From CAIKOD01 sp035543455 (GTDB taxonomy: Archaea; Halobacteriota; Methanomicrobia; Methanomicrobiales; Methanospirillaceae), in contig DATKKE010000002.1 of NCBI GenBank assembly GCA_035543455.1, forward strand, positions 1 through 13,623: a DNA stretch of 13,623 nucleotides, written 5' to 3'. Positions 1 through 5,906 of the stretch are shown here, piece after piece. Both the position numbers and the translations under genes were made by a program. Below the pieces are notes generated by a model. It was not told the origin of the DNA, made no database searches, and was given only the letters and a program-made list of their open reading frames with translations. Position 1 is the first letter of the stretch. Each line of letters opens with the position of its first letter.

Positions 1-2
1 AG

Positions 3-728
3 TCATACCGAAACATACCCCGAAGCAACGCCGAATCCGGCTTCATTGGAGACGTTTAAGGATACAAGGTACACCCCGGGGCCAGAATAGGTATGGACAG
101 GGTTTTGCAGGGTGGAAGTTCCTCCGTCCCCGAAGTCCCAGTACCAGCTTGTGGGAGGACCGGAAGATCGATCGAGAAATTCAACAGTCGTCGGCTGGGT
201 CGCAGTCGGGGGAATTGCATCCCAACCCGCACCCGGCGAATGGAATGCCGCATTTGCCATGATATAATATGATTTCGTTTCCGAATTGCTGCCTGCATTA
301 TTTGAAGCGACCAATCGGACGGTGAATGTTCCCGGATTGGTATACACGTATACAGGATTCTGTTCGTACGATGTATTCCCGTCCCCGAAGTCCCAGGTCC
401 AGTTATCAGGTGATCCTGTAGTTAAATCAGTAAAACTCACCTTCAGCGGTACGTTACCGAAAACCGGATTCGCTGTAAACTGGGCATTGGGGATTGGTCC
501 GTTTCCCCGGTTAACCGGCGGTGATTGGGTTGGGATCGGGACGGTGATCACAACAGAAACGGGAAGCGTTGGGAGAGTTGTCGGATAAACCCTGGTAGTG
601 GTTGTAACCGGCACCGGTGTTTGTGGTGCCGAAGTCACGGGTTGGGAGCCTCCCGGCTGGTTGGTACACCCGGCGATCAGGACGACAAGAATTAACAAAG
701 CCGGGATCGTCACCGCAATGAATTTCAT
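3..728 (-). CDS. PKD-domain lipoprotein
   Basis: Probable cell-surface protein of 241 residues. The N-terminus is a lipoprotein-type signal: a hydrophobic stretch at residues 4-19 and a lipobox LIAG before Cys21, so the mature protein would be lipid-anchored at Cys21. Residues 22-78 are a Thr/Pro/Ser/Val-rich linker. Two PKD domains follow (about 80-157 and 160-241), each carrying the signature WDFGDG (112-117 and 197-202). PKD domains are immunoglobulin-like beta folds common in methanogen surface proteins and usually serve in adhesion or as spacers; no enzymatic domain is present. The frame stays open upstream to 848, but the ATG at 728 puts the signal peptide at the very N-terminus, and the longer version would overlap the upstream gene. 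The TGA stop lies just inside the left edge, so the gene is complete. The ligand is unknown. Confidence 0.88.
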   Translation of the reverse strand: MKFIAVTIPALLILVVLIAGCTNQPGGSQPVTSAPQTPVPVTTTTRVYPTTLPTLPVSVVITVPIPTQSPPVNRGNGPIPNAQFTANPVFGNVPLKVSFTDLTTGSPDNWTWDFGDGNTSYEQNPVYVYTNPGTFTVRLVASNNAGSNSETKSYYIMANAAFHSPGAGWDAIPPTATQPTTVEFLDRSSGPPTSWYWDFGDGGTSTLQNPVHTYSGPGVYLVSLNVSNEAGFGVASGYVSV

Positions 729-790
729 AACCCGGAGTATACGAAGACGAGGTGATAATTTTTTCCTGTTCGTGCAATTTTGTAACCGGA

Positions 791-1684
791 TTAATTGATG
801 TGGGACTGGCCCGGTTCGACGACCTGGCAATCCCTGCATTTCTCGCATTCGAATTCCAGGGTGGAATGAAGTATTTTGTATTTTTTCAACCGTTCCTTGA
901 TCTCACCTTTTATGACTTCAATCCGTTTCATCGACTGTTCACAGGAATAAACGTGGGCATCGAGAACGAATATCTCCGAACAGAGGCTCCAGATATGGAC
1001 GTGATGAACGCCGTCGACACCCGGGACCGAAAGCATATCGGCTATAACGGTGTCGAAATCCACCGATCGGGGTGTAAACTGGAGGAGAACCGCCACGGTT
1101 TCCCGAAGTATCCGTGATGCCGATATGATGATCATCAGTGCGATGAATATCGACAGGACTGGATCGATAATCGTGTATCCTGTGAATGAGATCCATACCG
1201 CGGCGATAATCACTGCGACTGAGGAGACGGTATCGCCGACGACGTGGAGAAACACGCTGCGGATATTGAGATCGTGGCTTCCGTGGAGCAACATTACCAC
1301 GCAAAAATTTGCAATGAGCCCGGCGACGGCAACCATTGCCATCAGGCCGCCCTGGATTGGTTCCGGATACAGCGTTCGCAAGTACGCCTCCCAGATGATT
1401 ACGAAACTGATCGCGATAAGAAGAACGGAATTAATAAAAGCTGCGAAAATTTCGGCACGGTGAAATCCGTAAGTTCGTTCTTTCGTGGGAAGCTGTGAAG
1501 CAAGAGCCATGGCCCCGAGAGAAAGGACCAGCGCCAGGATATCGCTGAACATATGCCCGGCGTCGCTCACCAGTGCGAGGGATCCCGACAGAAGCCCCCC
1601 GGCAAGTTCAATTATAAAGAATGAGGCTGTGATTAGCAATGCGATCCTGAGCGATTTCCGGAAATCTTTGTGAGTCTGTGCCAT
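791..1684 (-). CDS. Cation diffusion facilitator (CDF) family metal efflux transporter
   Basis: Membrane proton/metal antiporter, probably exporting Zn2+ and related divalent ions (family knowledge; substrate not proven). It has 297 residues from this ATG, the usual CDF length. About six transmembrane helices lie in residues 11-200. The transport-site pairs are visible: Asp41, His44 and Asp48 in helix 2 (DAGHMFSD) and His147 and Asp151 in helix 5 (HVVGD). A cytoplasmic regulatory domain follows (about 205-280) with HHVHIWSL. The C-terminus is unusual: Cys280, Cys283 and Cys286 form a CxxCxxC cluster that could sense or deliver metal. The start is uncertain. A GTG at 1753 in the same frame would add 23 residues and has an upstream AGGT about 8 bases away, whereas the ATG at 1684 has no clear ribosome binding site but begins close to the conserved part. 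The PKD lipoprotein follows 62 bases downstream and may be co-transcribed. Confidence 0.9.
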   Translation of the reverse strand: MAQTHKDFRKSLRIALLITASFFIIELAGGLLSGSLALVSDAGHMFSDILALVLSLGAMALASQLPTKERTYGFHRAEIFAAFINSVLLIAISFVIIWEAYLRTLYPEPIQGGLMAMVAVAGLIANFCVVMLLHGSHDLNIRSVFLHVVGDTVSSVAVIIAAVWISFTGYTIIDPVLSIFIALMIIISASRILRETVAVLLQFTPRSVDFDTVIADMLSVPGVDGVHHVHIWSLCSEIFVLDAHVYSCEQSMKRIEVIKGEIKERLKKYKILHSTLEFECEKCRDCQVVEPGQSHIN

Positions 1685-1817
1685 GACCAATAGAGAGAGA
1701 ATGGGAGTTTCCGGAAGAAAATGTTTATCCGGACAGTTACTGATCGCTGTCACGGGACCGGACCTTCATAAACCTGATGAGAGCCCGGCCGGAACCCGGG
1801 TTTTTAGTCCTGCGACT

Positions 1818-1827
1818 CTATTTAAGT
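1818..1827. promoter_or_regulatory. TATA-like element usable in both directions
   Basis: CTATTTAAGT reads ACTTAAATAG on the other strand, so it resembles an archaeal TATA box either way. It lies about 34 bases before the plus-strand SnoaL-like gene, which would give a very short leader, and about 65-135 bases before the CDF gene starts on the minus strand. It is the only convincing TATA-like element I see in this divergent intergenic region. There is no experimental support. Confidence 0.4.
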
Positions 1828-1855
1828 CTTGTAAGATGATAGAACTGGTAGGGAT

Positions 1856-2305
1856 ATGATGCCTGAACCATTGATACTGAAATCCGAACGCGAAGTGGTT
1901 ATTGAAGCGGTAACGACCCTGTTTATTGGTACAGATAACCGGGACTGGGATTCCGTGAGGTCCTGCTTTACCGATACCGTTCTTTTCAACACAGGTCTGA
2001 CTAACGGGGAACCGGTAATGATTGCAAAAGAACGGATTGTAGAGGCCTGGGCAGATGGTCTTAGGGATTTGCAGGCAATCCACCACCAGATAGGGAATTT
2101 CCTTGTTACGTGGGAAGATCCTGGTGTTTCAGTGTTCTGTTACGGGATCGCCTACCACTATCTTCCCGAACGGTCCAACCGGAACACAAAAATCTTTGTC
2201 GGGGGATATACCATACACCTGGTTAAAGAGGCGGAAACATGGAAGATCGATAAATTTGCGTTCAACGAAAAATTTGTTGCAGGAAATATTCACCTGGGGG
2301 AATAA
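1856..2305 (+). CDS. SnoaL/NTF2-like domain protein
   Basis: Small soluble protein of 149 residues that fits the NTF2-like/SnoaL superfamily. An N-terminal helix (EREVVIEAVTTLFIGTDNRD) is followed by the typical phrase on a short active period and loss (WDSVRSCFTDTVLFNTGL). A second helical part contains KERIVEAWADGLRDLQAIHH, then alternating strands end in a WKIDKFAFNEKF segment. This cone-shaped alpha+beta fold serves as a hydrolase, isomerase or ligand-binding domain, and the sequence does not reveal which. Two ATG codons stand in tandem at 1856 and 1859 and either could start. There is no signal peptide, so it is probably cytoplasmic. It is transcribed alone, divergently from the metal exporter. 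A functional link with that exporter is possible but unsupported. Confidence 0.8.
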   Translation: MMPEPLILKSEREVVIEAVTTLFIGTDNRDWDSVRSCFTDTVLFNTGLTNGEPVMIAKERIVEAWADGLRDLQAIHHQIGNFLVTWEDPGVSVFCYGIAYHYLPERSNRNTKIFVGGYTIHLVKEAETWKIDKFAFNEKFVAGNIHLGE

Positions 2306-2325
2306 AACCCCGCAATCTTTTTTTT
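2297..2325 (+). terminator. Hairpin plus oligo-T terminator of the SnoaL-like gene
   Basis: GGGG (2297-2300) can pair with CCCC (2308-2311) across a loop AATAAAA that contains the gene's stop codon. An eight-T run follows at 2318-2325. Oligo-T tracts alone terminate archaeal RNA polymerase, so the T run is the key element. Confidence 0.5.
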
Positions 2326-2397
2326 CACGACAAACGTTATTTTTCAAAAAGGCCACATGGGATGTTATCGGGTGTCCATTGTCAGGTTAAGGTTCTG

Positions 2398-2409
2398 GTA
2401 TCCGGATAC
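2398..2409. promoter_or_regulatory. 12-base perfect palindrome upstream of the DUF3821-chagasin gene
   Basis: GTATCCGGATAC is its own reverse complement. It lies 11 bases before an AT-rich TATA-like stretch and about 75 bases before the start of the secreted inhibitor gene, a position suited to a dimeric regulator. No second copy was noticed in the window. Confidence 0.25.
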
Positions 2410-2419
2410 ATTGTGGGAT

Positions 2420-2464
2420 TTTTAAATTTTTTTAGGAAAGATTTTTCATCAGGACATAAATATA
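2420..2464 (+). promoter_or_regulatory. Promoter region of the DUF3821-chagasin gene
   Basis: Two TATA-like stretches are present: TTTTTAAATTTTTTT from 2420, and ATAAATATA at about 2456-2464. The first would give a leader of about 30 bases that includes the GGTGA ribosome binding site at 2471-2475. The second would place transcription start near the ATG and bypass that site, so the first is favoured. Confidence 0.4.
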
Positions 2465-2482
2465 CTACCCGGTGAATATGAG

Positions 2483-3841
2483 ATGCCACCTCATCACATA
2501 GTACTGATAAGTATCGTCATATCGGGGATTATTTTGATAACAGCCCCCGTAGGCGCCGTGTTGAACATCGTCCCGCAGGGCGGAGATGTGTTTATCGGTG
2601 AGAACGGACTTGATGTCAGCTCCTTTATTTCATCCGGCCAGGTAATTTCCTGGTACTCCTCATCGCAGATACCTGGGATAGATCCCCCGGTTGTTACGTT
2701 GACGATTTCAGACGCTGACCATTTCTATGTGGATCCGGGCTCATTTATCCCGTATGGCGGTAATTGGTATATCGGGACGACGTCCCAGGTCGCATTCGTC
2801 GTAATAGAGCCGTCAGTCGGTATCAGGGTCCTGGACCAGACTACGGGAAAAGATGTCACAAATAAAAGTGCGCCATTTGGTGACTTTGTAAATTTTGCGA
2901 TCGATAATAATTTCTATCCGATCTCGGAACGACCTGGATATGACCCGTCAAAGGATGGTTTCCTGACCATCCGCGTGAGAAATGCCGATGGAACCGTATA
3001 CAAAAGACTGCTGCAGGACCCGAAGGTTTCAATCCCGCTCGGGAACCTGACAGATAGCATCACACCGTTTTACTGGGTCGACGTCAACAATTCCGGCCAG
3101 GGATGGAATACCGGGATGTACCCGATCGGAAGTTCATACCAGGTCCGGGCTGTATCGGATGCAAATGGCATGGACATCAATTATCCGCTTTCAGGGAAGA
3201 CCGTTTCAACTGCCAGGTCAGTTGTAGTCGGGTTCCCGGCAGACGTTATCGTGACTCCGAAACCGACGATAACCCCCCCAACGCCGCAACCGACGATTAC
3301 TCCTCCGACGCCTCAGCCAACAATAACCCCTCCAACGCCGCAACCGACGATTATTCCTCCGACGCCTCAGCCAACAATAATTCCTCCAACGCCGCAACCG
3401 ACGATTATTCCCCCGACGCCTCAGCCAACAATAACCCTCCCAACACCGCAACCGACTATAATCCCTCCTTCGTCATGGCAAAGCACCGAGGACCTCCTCG
3501 CGCTCCTGCCGCTCATGACATTTACGGAAAAGGATAATGGAAAAACGATAACGCTCGATAAAAACGATGTCATTGCAGTATCTCTCGATGAGAATCCATC
3601 GACCGGTTTTTCCTGGATCATGAAAAACACCTCGGGAATTGAAATTCTGAAAGACACCTTTACGATCCAGGAACCCCCGATACCATCTTCATACCAGGTT
3701 GCCGGCAGGGGAGGAGTCAGGACGTGGACCCTAAAAATGACGGGATTGGGAACCCAGATATTCAACGGCACCTACAAACAACCCTGGATGCCCGATTCTG
3801 ATACCGATGAACGATACGGCATCTCGTTTAACGTCATATAA
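2483..3841 (+). CDS. Secreted DUF3821-like protein with C-terminal chagasin (I42) peptidase inhibitor domain
   Basis: Exported protein of 452 residues with three parts. (1) A Sec signal peptide with a hydrophobic core at about 7-20 and a cleavage-like APVGA at 21-25. (2) A beta-rich N-terminal domain (about 27-250) beginning GGDVFIGENGLDVSSF, which I assign to the methanogen DUF3821 family by its look. (3) A Pro/Thr/Gln linker of 9-residue repeats (264-326) leading to a chagasin-like domain (about 340-452). The chagasin domain shows all three inhibitory loops: NPSTGF (371-376), GRGGVR (408-413) and QPW (433-435). In known chagasins these loops plug the active site of papain-type cysteine proteases. 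The likely role is an extracellular protease inhibitor held on or near the S-layer; the target is unknown. No C-terminal anchor is seen. The ATG has a GGTGA site 7 bases upstream. It appears to be monocistronic. Confidence 0.85.
   Translation: MPPHHIVLISIVISGIILITAPVGAVLNIVPQGGDVFIGENGLDVSSFISSGQVISWYSSSQIPGIDPPVVTLTISDADHFYVDPGSFIPYGGNWYIGTTSQVAFVVIEPSVGIRVLDQTTGKDVTNKSAPFGDFVNFAIDNNFYPISERPGYDPSKDGFLTIRVRNADGTVYKRLLQDPKVSIPLGNLTDSITPFYWVDVNNSGQGWNTGMYPIGSSYQVRAVSDANGMDINYPLSGKTVSTARSVVVGFPADVIVTPKPTITPPTPQPTITPPTPQPTITPPTPQPTIIPPTPQPTIIPPTPQPTIIPPTPQPTITLPTPQPTIIPPSSWQSTEDLLALLPLMTFTEKDNGKTITLDKNDVIAVSLDENPSTGFSWIMKNTSGIEILKDTFTIQEPPIPSSYQVAGRGGVRTWTLKMTGLGTQIFNGTYKQPWMPDSDTDERYGISFNVI
3272..3460 (+). 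repeat. Seven in-frame 27-base tandem repeats with alternating 54-base super-unit
   Basis: The units encode the 9-residue motif (T/I)PPTPQPTI. Two synonymous versions alternate strictly. Version A is CAA CCG ACG ATT at the QPTI codons in units 1, 3 and 5, with unit 7 a degraded A. Version B is CAG CCA ACA ATA in units 2, 4 and 6. The true duplication unit is therefore a 54-base A-B dimer. A degenerate half-unit (PKPTI) precedes unit 1 at 3257-3271. The stretch forms the linker between the two domains of the secreted inhibitor. Confidence 0.95.
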
Positions 3842-3910
3842 TCAGCCAAAATATTTTTTTATATATCAGATTTGGTGCCTGAAATTTTAATGACGATTTA
3901 AGGTGCACTG

Positions 3911-3935
3911 CTGCCCTGGTTTCATGTCCAGGCAG
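3911..3935. other. Hairpin downstream of the secreted inhibitor gene
   Basis: CTGCCCTGG (3911-3919) pairs with CCAGGCAG (3928-3935) with one bulged C and an 8-base loop. There is no strong T tract after it. It could be an mRNA 3' end structure for the upstream gene or lie in the leader of the small membrane protein gene that starts at 3977. A TATA-like TTTTTTTATATAT lies at about 3853-3865. Confidence 0.3.
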
Positions 3936-3976
3936 GTTTATGAAGTTATACTGCATTATCATGTCAGGTAAGTGTT

Positions 3977-4126
3977 ATGATATTTTCACTGCTGGTTATC
4001 CTTCTTATAATTCTCATTGTCATAGGTGTGCTCTGGATAATTGGAAAGATCGCCTGGACACTCCTGAAATGGCTGATAATTATTGTTGCGATTGCGTTGA
4101 TTATCTCGTGGCTCCTTAACATATAA
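3977..4126 (+). CDS. Small hydrophobic membrane protein (49 residues)
   Basis: A 49-residue reading frame beginning MIFSLLVILLIIL and ending ISWLLNI. Almost all of it is hydrophobic, with two probable transmembrane helices (about 3-22 and 32-47) joined by a short basic loop with Lys24 and Lys31 and three Trp residues (20, 27, 32). An AGGT at 3966-3969 sits 7 bases before the ATG, and a clear hairpin/oligo-T terminator follows immediately. These flanking signals and the coherent hydrophobic composition argue that it is real. The function is unknown and I recognise no named family. It converges with another small membrane protein gene on the minus strand. Confidence 0.65.
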   Translation: MIFSLLVILLIILIVIGVLWIIGKIAWTLLKWLIIIVAIALIISWLLNI

Positions 4127-4173
4127 CCTGGAATCACTTTTATTTTCTGTTAAATTTCCAGGTTCATTTTTTT
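4125..4173 (+). terminator. Hairpin and oligo-T terminator after the 49-residue membrane protein gene
   Basis: AACCTGGAA (4125-4133) and TTCCAGGTT (4156-4164) form a perfect 9-base inverted repeat with a 22-base loop. A seven-T run follows at 4167-4173. The stem begins in the last bases of the stop codon. On the minus strand the next gene has its own T run (A run at 4246-4252 on the plus strand), so the two convergent genes do not need to share this terminator. Confidence 0.6.
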
Positions 4174-4245
4174 CCCGCAAAAAAACAAAAAACATGAATA
4201 GTTTTCTTTTCGCCCTGCCATAATGTGACGATTGGTACCGACGGT

Positions 4246-4252
4246 AAAAAAA
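4246..4252 (-). terminator. Oligo-T terminator of the 59-residue membrane protein gene
   Basis: Seven T residues on the minus strand begin 3 bases after the TGA stop, right after an in-frame second stop TAA. No hairpin precedes it; oligo-T alone is sufficient in archaea. Confidence 0.45.
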
Positions 4253-4255
4253 TTA

Positions 4256-4435
4256 TCAGTCCTTGATGAGAAGGACACCGAAAATGAACAGGAATATTCC
4301 CACGATGACGAGGATTATACCTCCCGCACCTTTCAAGGCAATTATCACCTCACTCTGGAACACAATGATTGCATAGATCCCCACGATTACGAGTATAAGT
4401 CCGCCAACAAGTGCTGCTAAACCCATCTTGTCCAT
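4256..4435 (-). CDS. Small membrane protein with duplicated transmembrane segment (59 residues)
   Basis: A 59-residue protein with two predicted transmembrane helices (about 5-26 and 38-57) and a short loop around QSEVIIALKGA. The helices are near copies: GGLILVIVGI at 11-20 and GGIILVIVGI at 38-47 match at 9 of 10 residues, so it looks like an internal duplication. The glycines spaced along each helix would favour close helix packing. The ATG at 4435 is chosen because GGTGA lies 4 bases upstream; an in-frame ATG at 4453 would add MEFGES and bury that site inside the gene. The gene ends in tandem stops TGA TAA followed by a seven-T run, a good archaeal terminator. The function is unknown. Confidence 0.7.
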   Translation of the reverse strand: MDKMGLAALVGGLILVIVGIYAIIVFQSEVIIALKGAGGIILVIVGIFLFIFGVLLIKD

Positions 4436-4549
4436 AGATTCACCAAACTCCATATGGTATCGGTTTTGTAATCTTAAAAAATATCGCCCCCGCAGGCTTA
4501 TCTGTGTTCGGCTTCATCTTTGACCGGGGACCTGCCGGGCGGCGGTAAA

Positions 4550-4560
4550 ATTTTTATACC
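4550..4560 (+). promoter_or_regulatory. TATA box of the PrsW-like gene
   Basis: ATTTTTATACC is centred about 28-30 bases before the ATG at 4585. The transcript would begin at or within a few bases of the start codon, and no ribosome binding site is visible in the sequence before the ATG. The gene is probably leaderless. Confidence 0.5.
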
Positions 4561-4584
4561 GGCACTTGTTAGTGACTGAGCACC

Positions 4585-5262
4585 ATGCCGGAGTATACCC
4601 TCGCCATACTGCTGATTGCGTTCGCTCCCGGGATATTCTGGCTGTGGTACTTTTATCACCGTGACCGCTATGGCCCGGAACCTCTCCTATGGATATTCCG
4701 GGTATTCCTCCTCGGCATGCTTATGACCGTTCCCGCGGCCCTTGCCGAAAATGCACTGAGGATTGTCGTATCGACCTTTGCAATATCGGTTATTGCAGCT
4801 CCCCTGATTGAAGAGTCCCTTAAATATGTCGTTGTAAGAAAAACTGTTTATGAAACTCCTGATTTCATTAAGCCGATCGACGGCATCGTCTATGCAACGG
4901 CTGCATCGCTTGGATTTGCAACGCTTGAAAATCTCGGATATGTCCTGATCTCATATCAAACGTCATTCCCGCTGGCAATAGAAACCGGTCTTATCAGGGC
5001 ATTTCTGTCCGTTCCCGCACACGCACTTTTTGCGTGTATGTGGGGATATGCACTCGGGCATGCAAAATACCGGCCTGCCCCCGAACGCGGGTTTATTATT
5101 CTCAAAGGGTTCTTACTTGCAGTAGTTTTCCACTCGGCATTCAATATCCTGCTCTATTACGATTATATCGGTATGGCTGTGCTCATACTTGTCTTGGTAC
5201 CGATCATGTGGTGGGTAGTAAACAGGGAAATTAATAGCGCCCTTGATGAAAAATACCCCTGA
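4585..5262 (+). CDS. PrsW family intramembrane metalloprotease
   Basis: Integral membrane protein of 225 residues with about seven or eight hydrophobic segments. The family's motifs are all present: the early helix and basic turn ending YFYHRDRYGPEP (about 23-33), the EExxK motif Glu76-Glu77-Lys80 (IEESLK), the FATLEN motif with Glu115, His146 in PAHALFACMWGYALG, and His183 in VVFHSAFN. These acidic and histidine residues are the expected metal ligands and catalytic site of the M82/PrsW group, which belongs to the wider CPBP/Abi superfamily. In Bacillus subtilis PrsW starts intramembrane cleavage of an anti-sigma factor. Archaea lack such sigma factors, so the substrate here is unknown. It appears to be monocistronic and converges on the METTL5-like gene 33 bases away. 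Confidence 0.88.
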   Translation: MPEYTLAILLIAFAPGIFWLWYFYHRDRYGPEPLLWIFRVFLLGMLMTVPAALAENALRIVVSTFAISVIAAPLIEESLKYVVVRKTVYETPDFIKPIDGIVYATAASLGFATLENLGYVLISYQTSFPLAIETGLIRAFLSVPAHALFACMWGYALGHAKYRPAPERGFIILKGFLLAVVFHSAFNILLYYDYIGMAVLILVLVPIMWWVVNREINSALDEKYP

Positions 5263-5295
5263 AACAGCGGTGGACACAATCTCATCCTTCAATGG

Positions 5296-5904
5296 TTACC
5301 CGATCACCGTGAGATGGAGAATTTCAACCCTGATATCCATCACATCCCTGCGGTGAAAATGGTAACTATGGCGAAGGGGCAGTACTCCTTCGATGATCTC
5401 ATTAATTACGGCCCTTCCTTCGGTATACGACCTGATGAAACCGACTGAGCCGGCATTGGCGATCATATAAATTTCGCGGCCCGAGAGGATGGCACAATCG
5501 ATGAATGCCCTGTCTGCATGGCGTTTTCTCGCACCAAACGGCGGGTTCATCACTATAGTCCCTGACGATACCGGAACGACGAGGGAGGAGGTAACCGTCT
5601 GGTTTATAAATTCGGGGTTCGTTCCCAGTTCCCTGGCATTTTTTCGGGCAATTTCAAGCGCATTCTCATCGCTATCGATGCCCGTGACATGTGCGGCCCC
5701 AAGAAGAGCCGCGCCAATGGAGAGGATCCCGGTGCCGCAACCGAGATCGCAGACGTTCATGCCGGTTATATGGCCATTCACCGAGGCATGAAACAGCAGG
5801 CGTGCCGCGAGTGGTGCCGGAGTCTGGTACTGCTCCCGTTCCAGGTGGGGAGTTGCAAAGCCGTGTATATTTTCGAGGACGATTTCCAGTTGGCGAAGCT
5901 TCAT
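5296..5904 (-). CDS. METTL5-like N6-adenine RNA methyltransferase
   Basis: SAM-dependent class I methyltransferase of 202 residues. The start MKLRQLEIVLE and the LEREQYQTP segment (21-29) are typical of the archaeal/eukaryotic METTL5 group. Motif I is DLGCGTG (53-59), the acidic ribose-binding end of strand 2 is GIDSD (75-79), and the catalytic NPPFG is at 120-124, which marks N6-methylation of adenine in nucleic acid. Human METTL5 methylates 18S rRNA A1832; the archaeal relative probably modifies the equivalent small-subunit position (inference). It is the last gene of the operon. The ATG lies 2 bases after the dph2 stop. A GTG at 5910 that overlaps that stop (GTGA) could also start, adding two residues. 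Translation is probably coupled to dph2. Confidence 0.85.
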   Translation of the reverse strand: MKLRQLEIVLENIHGFATPHLEREQYQTPAPLAARLLFHASVNGHITGMNVCDLGCGTGILSIGAALLGAAHVTGIDSDENALEIARKNARELGTNPEFINQTVTSSLVVPVSSGTIVMNPPFGARKRHADRAFIDCAILSGREIYMIANAGSVGFIRSYTEGRAVINEIIEGVLPLRHSYHFHRRDVMDIRVEILHLTVIG

Positions 5905-5906
5905 TG

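Noticed and set aside
729..848. N-terminal extension of the PKD lipoprotein to an ATG at 848
   Set aside because: It would bury the lipoprotein signal peptide 40 residues into the protein and overlap the CDF gene.
3272..3460. 27-base direct repeats considered as a CRISPR array
   Set aside because: The repeats are contiguous with no spacers, stay in frame and encode a PT-rich linker inside a clear secreted protein.
3103..3537. Alternative frame through the repeat region encoding Asn/Asp/Ala-rich sequence
   Set aside because: It is produced by the same repetitive DNA read in another frame; the main frame has a signal peptide and known domains on both sides.
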